Source: Terriglobia bacterium | GTDB taxonomy: Bacteria > Acidobacteriota > Terriglobia > Terriglobales > Acidobacteriaceae | Direction: 5' to 3' | NCBI GenBank assembly: GCA_020073385.1 | Contig: JAIQFH010000001.1 | Location: 248,001 to 312,000, forward strand | DNA: 64,000 nucleotides | Part shown: piece after piece, positions 33,877 through 43,200 of the stretch | Position numbering within the stretch: position 1 is the first letter of the stretch | Layout of the letters: every line of letters starts with the position of its first letter | The notes under the pieces: generated by a model | Databases searched by the model: none | What the model saw: only the letters and a program-made list of their open reading frames with translations | What the model was told of the DNA's origin: nothing | Position numbers and translations under genes: made by a program

Positions 33877-35745
33877 CTATTTTACTGCGGAGGATGAGCC
33901 TCGATTTGTGGCTTCTGCATTGGGGAGTGCGGCGATTGGCTTGGGGGCCTCGCCTTCTGTGATTTCGTAGATCTTGTCTGCGGGGAAATCGCGAAACTCC
34001 TGCCTGGCTCCGCTCGGCCAAAGGACTTCGACTTTACTCATTCTTGTGTCGCTGCCTAAGCCGAAATGCAGGCGCCAGTCGTTGGTCGAATTGTAGCTGC
34101 CACCCGCTCGGACCTCGTCAATCTGGCTCATGGCCGGAGTCGTGACGGTCATGCGGGCTCCGACAGCAGCCCTGTTGCTTTTTGTACCAATGAGGCGGAA
34201 GAGGACTCGGTGATTCGAATTCGCTGTCTCATTAATAAACAATGAGGGGGGCTCGCCCACATTGAAGACCACAACATCGAGATTCCCATCATTGTTGATG
34301 TCGCCAAAAGCTGTACCCCGCCGAGATTTGAGCTGGCCTTGGTTGAGACCTGCGCCATCCGCGACGTCAGTAAATGTGCGGTCTCCGAGGTTGCGAAAGA
34401 GCTGAATGGGCTCCGCGTAGCGGACCTCGCCCGGCAGCGTATCCATCAGAGACGAAAAATTACCGTTTGCCATAAAGAAGTCGGGCCAGCCGTCGTTGTC
34501 GAAATCGCCAAACCCGATGCCCCACTTCACTGGTGTGAAGGTTGGTTTGGCGATCTTGGCTCGCTCGGCAATGTCGGGGAACTCCTGCCCGCGATTCCAG
34601 TACAAACTCGCCGGCTGGCTGCCGAAGCGGCTGACGAGGACGTCGAATTTACCGTCGCGGTCGAAGTCGCCGAGGTCCGCAGCCATGTTGCCGTAGGGTT
34701 CTCCGAAGGGGCCAAGCCCCGTGCCGGTTGCAACTCCAAGATCTTCGAATGTACCGTTCTGCATGTTGTGATACAGGTAGTTCCAAGCAGAGTCGTTCGT
34801 GACGATCAGGTCGGGCCAGCCGTCGCCATCGTAATCTCCCCAGATCACGCCCATGCCGTGGAGTTTGCGGGAATCGTCAACACCCGCTTTCTTCGAAACA
34901 TCTTCGAACTTTCCGTCTCCGCGATTACGAAAGAGGAAGTCTGTTTCTCCCTCCAATCTGTCCGGCAACTCAATGAGCACGCCTTTGTACCCGAACGAGA
35001 GATTGGGGTCTGGTAAATGACGAGCATCGGTGTGCACGTAGCGCGCGACGAACAAATCCAGTTTGCCGTCGCGATCGTAGTCGGCCCAAGCTGCGCCGGT
35101 GCTGAAGCCGCCGGCCTGCACACCAGCTTTGGCCGTGACATCCTCGAAGCGACACCCGCCCAGATTGTGATAGAGGACGTTGTGACCGTATCCCGTGATA
35201 TACAGGTCGGGAAGTCCGTCATTGTCATAGTCTGCCACGGCAACCGCCATTCCCCAACCCATTGTGTTTAGGCCCGCGTTTTCCGTGATGTCGGTGAAGT
35301 GGAGGCGCGAAGAAGTGCCGTCCTGGTGATAGAGCGTAATCATGCGATCGCCACCCTTGAGGTATTGCTCAATGGTGGAATCGTTGACGACCGCGATGTC
35401 GAGCTTGCCGTCATTGTCGCAATCGAGCAGAGCGACGCCGCCTGCTGCCATGGTGTCGAGAACGTATCGGCGATCGGTGCGGGTGTGAGGAACGGTGGTA
35501 AGACCGACCTCGCCGGAGATGTCACGAAATCGCATCTTTGACTGGGATGAAACCGACAAGGTAGACGAGGTGTTCTGTGAGTTCGCCCCCGCAACAAATA
35601 GCGGGGCAGGTTTCGCGAGTGCCTGATGTGGCGCTGGGACTGTCTGTGCTGCACAGGCAAGGGCCACAAAGCTGATCACAATGACGGCGCAGAAAGTGAA
35701 GCAGGTCTCGAAGAAGATTCCCGGCCTAGCTCTTACAAACGGCAC
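33877..35745 (-). CDS. CRTAC1/ASPIC-UnbV protein with FG-GAP (VCBS) repeats, copy B
   Basis: Predicted 622-residue secreted protein starting at a GTG. The N-terminus MPFVRARPGIFFETCFTFCA is a signal peptide ending near LACAAQT. Seven FG-GAP loops are seen: DCDNDGKLDIAV, DYDNDGLPDLYI, DYDRDGKLDLFV, DYDGDGWPDLIV, DFDRDGKFDVLV, DFDNDGWPDFFM and DINNDGNLDVVV. An ASPIC/UnbV domain (HFGLGSDTRMSKVEVLWPSG) follows, with a short Ala-rich tail. It resembles copy A in layout but is clearly diverged. The TPR gene on its 3' side makes an operon of two. A TATACT box (35846-35851, minus-facing) is a possible -10. The function is unknown: an envelope or extracellular calcium-dependent binding protein is the cautious reading. 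Confidence 0.9.
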   Translation of the reverse strand: MPFVRARPGIFFETCFTFCAVIVISFVALACAAQTVPAPHQALAKPAPLFVAGANSQNTSSTLSVSSQSKMRFRDISGEVGLTTVPHTRTDRRYVLDTMAAGGVALLDCDNDGKLDIAVVNDSTIEQYLKGGDRMITLYHQDGTSSRLHFTDITENAGLNTMGWGMAVAVADYDNDGLPDLYITGYGHNVLYHNLGGCRFEDVTAKAGVQAGGFSTGAAWADYDRDGKLDLFVARYVHTDARHLPDPNLSFGYKGVLIELPDRLEGETDFLFRNRGDGKFEDVSKKAGVDDSRKLHGMGVIWGDYDGDGWPDLIVTNDSAWNYLYHNMQNGTFEDLGVATGTGLGPFGEPYGNMAADLGDFDRDGKFDVLVSRFGSQPASLYWNRGQEFPDIAERAKIAKPTFTPVKWGIGFGDFDNDGWPDFFMANGNFSSLMDTLPGEVRYAEPIQLFRNLGDRTFTDVADGAGLNQGQLKSRRGTAFGDINNDGNLDVVVFNVGEPPSLFINETANSNHRVLFRLIGTKSNRAAVGARMTVTTPAMSQIDEVRAGGSYNSTNDWRLHFGLGSDTRMSKVEVLWPSGARQEFRDFPADKIYEITEGEAPKPIAALPNAEATNRGSSSAVK

Positions 35746-36187
35746 ACGTAGTTCGTAAGCCTCTGAAAGAATGGCTCCTCAGGTAGGACTCGAAGCCACC
35801 GTCAAACATAAACGCACGGACTCACTGAGCACAGACGGCAGCGAAAGTATATCAAATGCAGTGGTCGTTTACGTTAACTGATTGCAGAACCTTGGTTAGT
35901 GAGCACAATGGCGCTATTACGTCAAAAGACCGAAATGTTGGGCCGTCCTGCAAGTCATTTGCGATGTCGGGAACTTCGAGACGCTTGATCTGGCAGGCCT
36001 CCTTCTACTTGAGGGGATCATTACCTTTTGGTTCGAGTTCCGAACCTGTACGTCGTGACCGCAAGCTGGAAAGGGTCGAAAGTCTAAAGAATTTCCGTCG
36101 CACTCGCGGCCCAAACGGATACTGGCTCGATGTCGCCCCTGCCAACTCTCCGCTCCTTTTGCGAAATCGACGACGATCGTGCAACCT
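35746..36187. other. Intergenic region with a weak minus-facing promoter
   Basis: About 440 bases without a supportable gene. On the minus strand TATACT (35851-35846) may be the -10 of the CRTAC1 copy B operon. GTTTACGTTAAC at 35867-35878 lies just upstream of it but is not a match to the local LacI operator. Confidence 0.35.
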
Positions 36188-36832
36188 TCAGATTTCTGCC
36201 CGGAACGTCTTACCGAGCTGAGCCCCGAGTCCGAAGTAGTGACGAAAGTTGTAGATAAGCGGTTGCCACTTCTCAGGATTGACATAGTTCTCGCGGAGGA
36301 CGAAGTCAGCACGAACATGGGCTTTGAGAATCCGGACCTCAACCGCGGCTCCTCCTCCGAGTTTGTCCAGTCGCGGTTCCCCTTGGAGCGTATGAATGTG
36401 GCTGACGGTGGCCTCCAACTGGACCGGGCACTCCTTCACGCGCGGTGCCCTGACCGATTCACTCGCCAGTGGCGTAAGTCCTGCTTCAACAAACTTGTCC
36501 GGCGGAAAGCGGAATTTCGCCGACTTCTCTGGGGGAACTGGATTCTTGCCGGTCAGTGGTGCCAAGCGTTCTACCGCTTCCCAAAGGTCGGGAGAAGGAA
36601 CGTTGACGACGCAGTCGGGTTGGCGCTGAAGGTCATCGAGCGTCTGCGTGTCGCTCAACTGACCAAGAACCATTGTCCAGCCAAGGCCCCAGAACGACGA
36701 AATCGGCGCGAGGTTCGGGCTTCCATCCGGGTTAATGGAACTGACGATCGCCACGGGGTTGCCAAAATACAGGATGCTCGGAGTGATTGTCTTAAAGTCG
36801 ATTTCGCGATTTTTTATTATTTCGGTCACCAT
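36188..36832 (-). CDS. Flavin reductase-like domain protein
   Basis: Predicted 214-residue cytoplasmic FMN-binding protein of the flavin reductase (split-barrel) family. Characteristic stretches are SILYFGNPVAIVSSINPDGS, NLAPISSFWGLGWTMVLGQL, DTQTLDDLQRQPDCVVNVPS, RAPRVKECPVQLEATVSHIH and EVRILKAHVRADFVL. Members reduce free flavin with NAD(P)H or bind FMN in other redox roles. It is a stand-alone gene with no clear operon partner; it is divergent from the giant kinase. No catalytic partner such as a monooxygenase is near. Start and stop are well defined. Confidence 0.85.
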   Translation of the reverse strand: MVTEIIKNREIDFKTITPSILYFGNPVAIVSSINPDGSPNLAPISSFWGLGWTMVLGQLSDTQTLDDLQRQPDCVVNVPSPDLWEAVERLAPLTGKNPVPPEKSAKFRFPPDKFVEAGLTPLASESVRAPRVKECPVQLEATVSHIHTLQGEPRLDKLGGGAAVEVRILKAHVRADFVLRENYVNPEKWQPLIYNFRHYFGLGAQLGKTFRAEI

Positions 36833-36861
36833 GAGATTAGATTAAGCCTCGGAAGCTCGGG

Positions 36862-36885
36862 ATGTTTCAGTGCCGGCTGAAACAT
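36862..36885. repeat. Inverted repeat in the flavin reductase/giant kinase intergenic region
   Basis: ATGTTTCAG - TGCCGG - CTGAAACAT, a perfect 9-bp stem with a six-base loop. It lies about 30 bases upstream of the flavin reductase start. It may be an operator or an RNA hairpin. The rest of the 36833-37217 gap (385 bases) holds nothing else I can support. Confidence 0.45.
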
Positions 36886-37217
36886 GAATGAGCGAAGGCG
36901 CGCCGCCCTGCCTGCCCGATACGATGGCCTGAACCCCCCGGGGGCGTTTGAGAGAAGTCAACAAATTGTCAGGACAAAGTCAAAAGTATGTCGAATTTGG
37001 AAAATCAAGGGAGGGGCGAGCACCGTGAATATGGCTTAATTGGCTGTATTTGTTGATGTTTTCTGTCCCATTTGCAGGATTCTCGGTTGCGACCGACCTG
37101 CCCCTGGTAGTAAACTAGCGCTCCGAAACGCCTGTCCCGGCTTCGAAATTGTGGGTTCGCAAGCCAGCTAGGACGTGCGCTCCGGTTCCCCCGCCTTCTT
37201 ACGGAATCTAGCTTTCC

Positions 37218-40200
37218 ATGGCTGCCAGTGTGCCCTCGAAAATCGGGAAGTATGACGTGCTCGGAGTCATCGGCCGGGGCGGGATGGGGATCGTCTACAA
37301 AGCCATCGACCCGCGCCTCGATCGCGAGGTAGCGATCAAGATGATGACCGGCGGGTTCGTCGACGATCCTGACTTGCGAAAGCGCTTTTTCCGCGAAGCT
37401 CAGTCTCTGGCCAGCCTGCAACACCCGAACATCGTGACCGTCTACGATCTCGGTGATTACGAGGGCAACCCCTACCTCGTGATGCAGTACCTGGAAGGCG
37501 AGACCCTCGATGTTGCCTTGGCGAACCACCGAAACCTGAGTTTCCTGGAAAAATTCAACATCATTATCCACGTTTGCAATGGGCTGGCTTATTCCCACCA
37601 GCGTTTTGTGGTGCACCGCGATATCAAGCCCGCCAACATCATGCTGGAGAAAGATGGCGGCACCAAGATTTTCGATTTCGGCATTGCCCACGTTGGCGAC
37701 CAAAGTGTCACCAAGACAGGACAGATGGTCGGCACTCCTCCGTACATGTCGCCGGAGCAGATCAATGGCAAGACCGTCGATGCACGCAGCGACCTGTTCT
37801 CCGTCGGGGTCGTTCTGTATCAGCTTCTTACCGATCATCTTCCGTTTCAAGGCGACAGCCCGGCCGGGACATTCCTGAAGATTCTTTACGATCCGATTCC
37901 GCCCCTGAACACTTATCTACCCTCGTATCCGCAAGAACTCGATGCGATTCTGGAGCGCGCCCTCGCCAAGGATCCGGCTGACCGCTATCACTCCGCCGAC
38001 GAATTCGCCCTCGATGTGGGGCACTTGTTATCGCAGTTCCGTCAGGAAGTTGTTGACCGTCAGATGCGGGAAGTGGGCCTCTTGCTGGAGAGATCTGAGT
38101 TGCAGAAAGCAAGGGACCTGCTCCTCCAAGTGCTGAGGGTGGATCCGAAGCATCTCCCTGCCGCTCAAAGTTTGCGTGACGTGGAACGGCGCATCAAGAA
38201 GGAGGAAATCAGCGGGCAAGTTCGCCGCCTCCGGCAGCAAGCGGACGAAGCTTTGTCGCAGCGACAATTGGAGGCCGCCCAGGCCTTGCTGGAACAAGCT
38301 CTCGCTATCGACAACACGGATCCGGACTTGCGCCAGCACGCAGAGTCGGTCCGCGCTGCGATCGTGCAGGCTCGGAAACTTCGCGAAGCCTTGAAGGCGG
38401 CGGAATCCGCTCACCAAGACGGGGACCTAGACATCGCGAAACAGGCCATCGAAGAGGCTGTGCAGATTGCCCCCAACGACACTCAAGCCAAAGCGCTCTA
38501 CCGGGTCATTCAGCGGGAGTGGCTGGAACGCTCGCGGCAGCGCCAGATCGAGACCTATTTATTCCAGGCGCGCCAGCATATTTCGGCCCGTAAGTTTACC
38601 GACGCACTGGAGACGTTGAAACTCGCAGAAGCCCTCGATCCCGGTGCTCCGCCGATCCATTCCCTGATGGAGACCGCCACAGCAGGTCTCGAACAGGAGC
38701 GCCGGCGTAAAGAAATCGAGGTGGCTGTCCGTGAGATCGAGTCCGCGCTCAACAGCGATGATTACCGCGGCGCCTGCCAGAGGGCTGAAGAAGCTCTCAA
38801 GCGGTTCCCTGAAGAACGCACCATCATCAAGCTGAAAGCGCTGGCTGAACGGCAGCGTCAGATCGAAGAACGCCGCCAATTAGTCGAAGAACAACTCGCC
38901 CTCGCCCGCAAACTTTTGCAGGTCAACCGGAATGATGAGCTGCTGGCTTCCCTCGAAGCTACCATCGCAAAGATCGGCCCCGAGCCTCGACTGCAGAGCC
39001 TGCTCGGGATCGTCACGGAAAACGTCCAGAGGGAACGACTGGAGCGGCGCAAGTCGGAGGCTCTCCAGCAGGCAAGAGAGCTATTGCGCAATCAGCAATA
39101 CGATTCGGCGATCCGCACGTTGGAAAGTGCGCGGGCCGAACTGAAAAACGAACCGGAACTGGACGACCTTCTACAGTTTGTCAAAGAAGAGGCGGCTGCG
39201 GAGAGACGCCGCCGTGAGACGGAAGCAGTGGCGCAGAAGGCGAGAGCTTTCGTCGCTGAGCAGAAATATGACGATGCGATTCGTGTGCTGGAAAGCGCCC
39301 TGCAGCAAAACACCGATCCGGATTTACGCATCGCGCTCGCGGAAACCCGCCGTGCTGCCGCCGAATACAACGAGAAAATGGAGACCGCCCTGGTTTCCGC
39401 GGAGAAAATGCTGCAGGCGCGGAAATTCGTAGAAGCGGTCAAACTGCTGGAGTCTCACCCCCCGACGTACTTCCGAAATCCGTCGTTCAGCAAGCTGTTG
39501 GAAAGTGCGCGCGGCCAAGCCGAGCGCATGCGGCGCGTGCGCGAGGTCGTCGATCAGTCGCAACACGTCTGCGACAACGGGGACTACGGGGGTGCGCACC
39601 ATGTGCTCGACGAGTGGCGGCAGAGGAACGGCACGGAGCCGGAACTGGACGCGCAAGATGTCCTCATTGAGCAGCGGCGGATCGACGCCGCATGCCGCAC
39701 CGGAGAGAAAGCGATCGGCGACGCGCGCGACCTTATCTCCAGGCGTGAATACCAGGCTGGACTCGACAAACTTCAATCGGTTGTCGAATTAGTTGCGGAT
39801 TTGCCAGAAGCAATGGCGAAAGAATACCGCTCGTTGCGACAAGTGGCGGCGACGGGTCTCGTCGACTCGCGTAAGAACCAGATAGAAGAGTCGGTCGACA
39901 GAGGAGAACTCACTCGGGCGGGCAACATACTGCGGCAGGCGCTAGTGCAATTTCCGGGCGAAACCAACCTCTCCGAACTCGGCAAAGTAGTCGAAGGGGA
40001 GACGACGCGTCGCGGTGCCTCCAAGAAAAAACTCGAACAAGCCCAGGCTGCATTCGACGAGCAACAATGGCGTTCGGGTACCGAACTCCTGGCCGAGGCC
40101 TTTACTTCGTCGAATCGGGCCTCCGCCGCGCGGGCGAAGGTAATCGACGCATTTGTACAGGCCGCATTCCTCGCGGTGGAGACCGATTGGCGCGCCGCCG

Positions 40201-43200
40201 AGCATATTCTCAAACGACTGGCGGAACTGAAGCCCGATTACGATCCCCCCTCTCTCCTGCGCCTGCAGATACGCGAACACGAGCGCGAAGAGGCAGTCGG
40301 CCGTTATCTCGGTCACGCCAAGGCCCTGATCGCGATGGGCAAGTTACAGGAAGCCTTGGACAAGGTGAGCGAGGGTCTCGCGTCTCACGGCGATGACGTC
40401 ACGTTGCTGGAACTCCGGAAGTCCGTTCTGGAACGCATCCGGCAGGAAGAAGAGCGGACAAGACAGGAACGCGCGCGGCTCGAGAAAGAGGCCTTCCTCC
40501 GCGACGTCAGCAATCGAGTTGAGCGCGAACCCTCTCTGGAGCGTCGAATTGCGATCATTGAAGAGGCTCTAGCCCGATTCCCTCAAGAGCAGCAACTGCA
40601 ACAGCAGTCCAGCGCGATCCGTGATCTGGTCCTGCGCGTAACCGCGATCAGTGAGGACGCCCGTAAATTCGAAGCTGGCGGGAAGTACGACGAGGCCCTG
40701 GCGCAATGGAACATCCTGAGAACTCTTCATCCCCTTCAGCCGGAACTCGACAGCAACATTGCTCGAGTAACTCGACAGCGCGAAGAGGAGCGAGCGAAGG
40801 CCAAGGCGGAATGGGTCGAGAAAATCCGGCGGGAACTCGCCGCTTCCGATTTTGAGCGCACGCAGACCCTGCTGCGCGACGCTGCCCAGCAATTCCCGCG
40901 AGATCAAGTCCTGGTTCTGCTCGAAGCGCAACTAGGTGACGCGATTAAGGCGCGAGAGAAGGCCGAGAAGTACCTAGTCGAAGCAAGTCGGGCGTTTGAA
41001 AAAATGCGTTGGGCCAAAGGGATCGAGGCCTTAGTCCGGGCCCTCGAATCCGCGCCAACTGATGCAGTCGTCAAAAATCAATCCTTCAATTCCATAGCCA
41101 AAGCTTCAGAGGCTGCGTTGGCGACCGATCTTCAGACCGCGCGTTTGCTTCTGGACCGCGCGGCCGTGCTCGCGCCATCGTCCCCCGTGGTTTCGGCATT
41201 GGAACAGAAGATTAAGGAGCGCGAGCGGGAACAGGCCATTGTTGACCGCTTGAATCGAGTGCGGCGCGTGCAACAGGGGGGCGACCTGGAGGGGGCCCGC
41301 TTGGAGGTGGATCTCGCCATCAAGTCGTATCCCCAAGAGCAGCGCTTTCTCCAGGTAAAGATCGAGATCGAGAAGCAGCTACAGCAGATCGAGGAACGTA
41401 AGGCGCAGGAACGCGAGAGAAAGCGCCAGGAGGAACTCGAACGCGAGCGCGCACGGCTGCGGGTGCTGGAACTGGAAGAAGAACGAAAGCGGCAGGAAGC
41501 CGCCAGGCTCGAACGTCTGCACGCTGAAGAAGCCGAACGCAAGCAGGCAGAAGAGGAGAAGTGGGGCCGTCTGCGCGCCGAGCAGCTTGAGCGAGAACGG
41601 AAGGAAGCCGCTGAACGCGAGCGCATTCGTGCCGAAGAAGCCGAACGTAAGCGACTGGAAGAGGAAAAGCAGAAACATCTGCGCGCCGAGCAGCTTGAGC
41701 GAGAACGGAAGGAAGCCGCCGAACGCGAGCGCATTCGTGCCGAAGAAGCCGAACGTAAGCGACTGGAAGAGGAAAAGCAGAAACATCTGCGCGCCGAGCA
41801 GCTTGAGCGAGAACGGAAGGAAGCCGCCGAGCGCGAGCGCATTCGTGCCGAAGAAGCCGAACGTAAGCGACTGGAAGAGGAAAAGCAGAAACGCCAGCGC
41901 GCCGAGCAACTCGAGCGAGAACGGAAGGAAGCCGCCGAACGCGAGCGCACTCGTGCCGAAGAAGCCGAGCGTAAGCGGTTGGAGAAACTCGAGCAAGAGA
42001 AAGCCCTCGCCCTGCAGCGCGAACAGGAACGACAGCGCGAGCAGGAGCGCTTGAAAGCGCTGGAGCAGGAGCGGTTGCAGGCTGAAAAGCGCCGCCTCGA
42101 GGAACAGCGGCGCCTGCAGGAAGAAGAGCTTCAAAAGCAGGAAAAGCTTCGCAAGGAACAGGAACTCGCCAAGCAACAAAAGCGGGAGCGCAAAGAACAA
42201 GAGAAAGCCCGCAAGCGCGGGGAACGCGAGCGGAAAGAGGCGGCCGCAGCCGAGCAACGCAAACAGGAGCAAGAAGCGAAGCGTTTGCGTGAAGAAGAAC
42301 GTCGCAAAGAGGCGCTCCGGCAAAAGGAAAAGAAGGCTGTTCCGACCCCGGTTCCACCGCACGAAAATGCCGAACTGTCGGCGACCCGGGTCCTGAGTAC
42401 TCCGGAACCGCCCGCGCCCAAAGCCTCTGCCCAAGCCGCCGATCGAGTCGAACCGGAATCAATTCCGCAACCGGGTCTGCTGGCATCGGTGAACTCTGGG
42501 ACTCGCAAGGCCATCTTCGCGGGCGCCGCAGTTCTGCTTGTGGCTGGAGCGGTCATCCTGTGGCGGCTTCTGCTGCCGCACGCGATCGCAATTCAGGTCA
42601 CGTCCACACCGGACGGCGCCTCGGTTACGATCACTGCCCCAAATCAACCGAAGTTTAAGCGTGAGTGTGTCACCCCACGTTGTGGTCTTGATTTGGTTCC
42701 CGGACCGTACGTGCTTGAGGTCAGACACGAAGGTTTTGACCCGTCAACCAAGACAATTCAAGTCGATGCGAACGGCGGGCACTCTTTTTCTGCAACGTTA
42801 GTCGCGACGGCTACACCGTCTGGAGCAGGCACCTCCACAGCCGTAAAGATGGTGGACCTACAAGTTCGAGGTCTCAAGGACGGCTCGGAATTGTACGTGG
42901 ATGGAAAATCAGCAGGGCGCGTAGGCCACAAGGGCGAGATCGCGGTCCAAGTGCCGGCCGGCGAGCACCGGATGAAAGTGCTTGCCAAAAACGAAAAGTC
43001 GATTATAGTAGTGCGCAACTTCGTCGCTGGCCAAGTCGTCTCTTTGGGGAGAGACGAATTTTACCCCCCTACAGCGCTGGCGCCGGAAGATGTGGACTGG
43101 CAGAAGATGCTTGAGTCCCCCCCCACGGTTGATTCATTAGAAAAGTTTCTTCAAAAGTACCCGAGCGGCACTCATCGTGCCGAGGTTGGGGATATGTTGG

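Noticed and set aside
35867..35878. GTTTACGTTAAC near the CRTAC1 copy B promoter as another LacI operator
   Set aside because: Half-sites are in the opposite orientation to GTAAACGNTTAC, so it does not fit the same regulator.
36179..36880. 233-residue plus-strand frame over the flavin reductase gene
   Set aside because: It is antisense to a clear flavin reductase and its product resembles no family.
41132..42486. Three long minus-strand open frames (up to 388 residues) over the giant kinase gene
   Set aside because: They are antisense shadows of the Glu/Arg/Lys-rich coiled coil; their products are low-complexity Ser/Arg, Leu/Phe or Ala/Arg/Val sequences repeating with the 108-bp unit.
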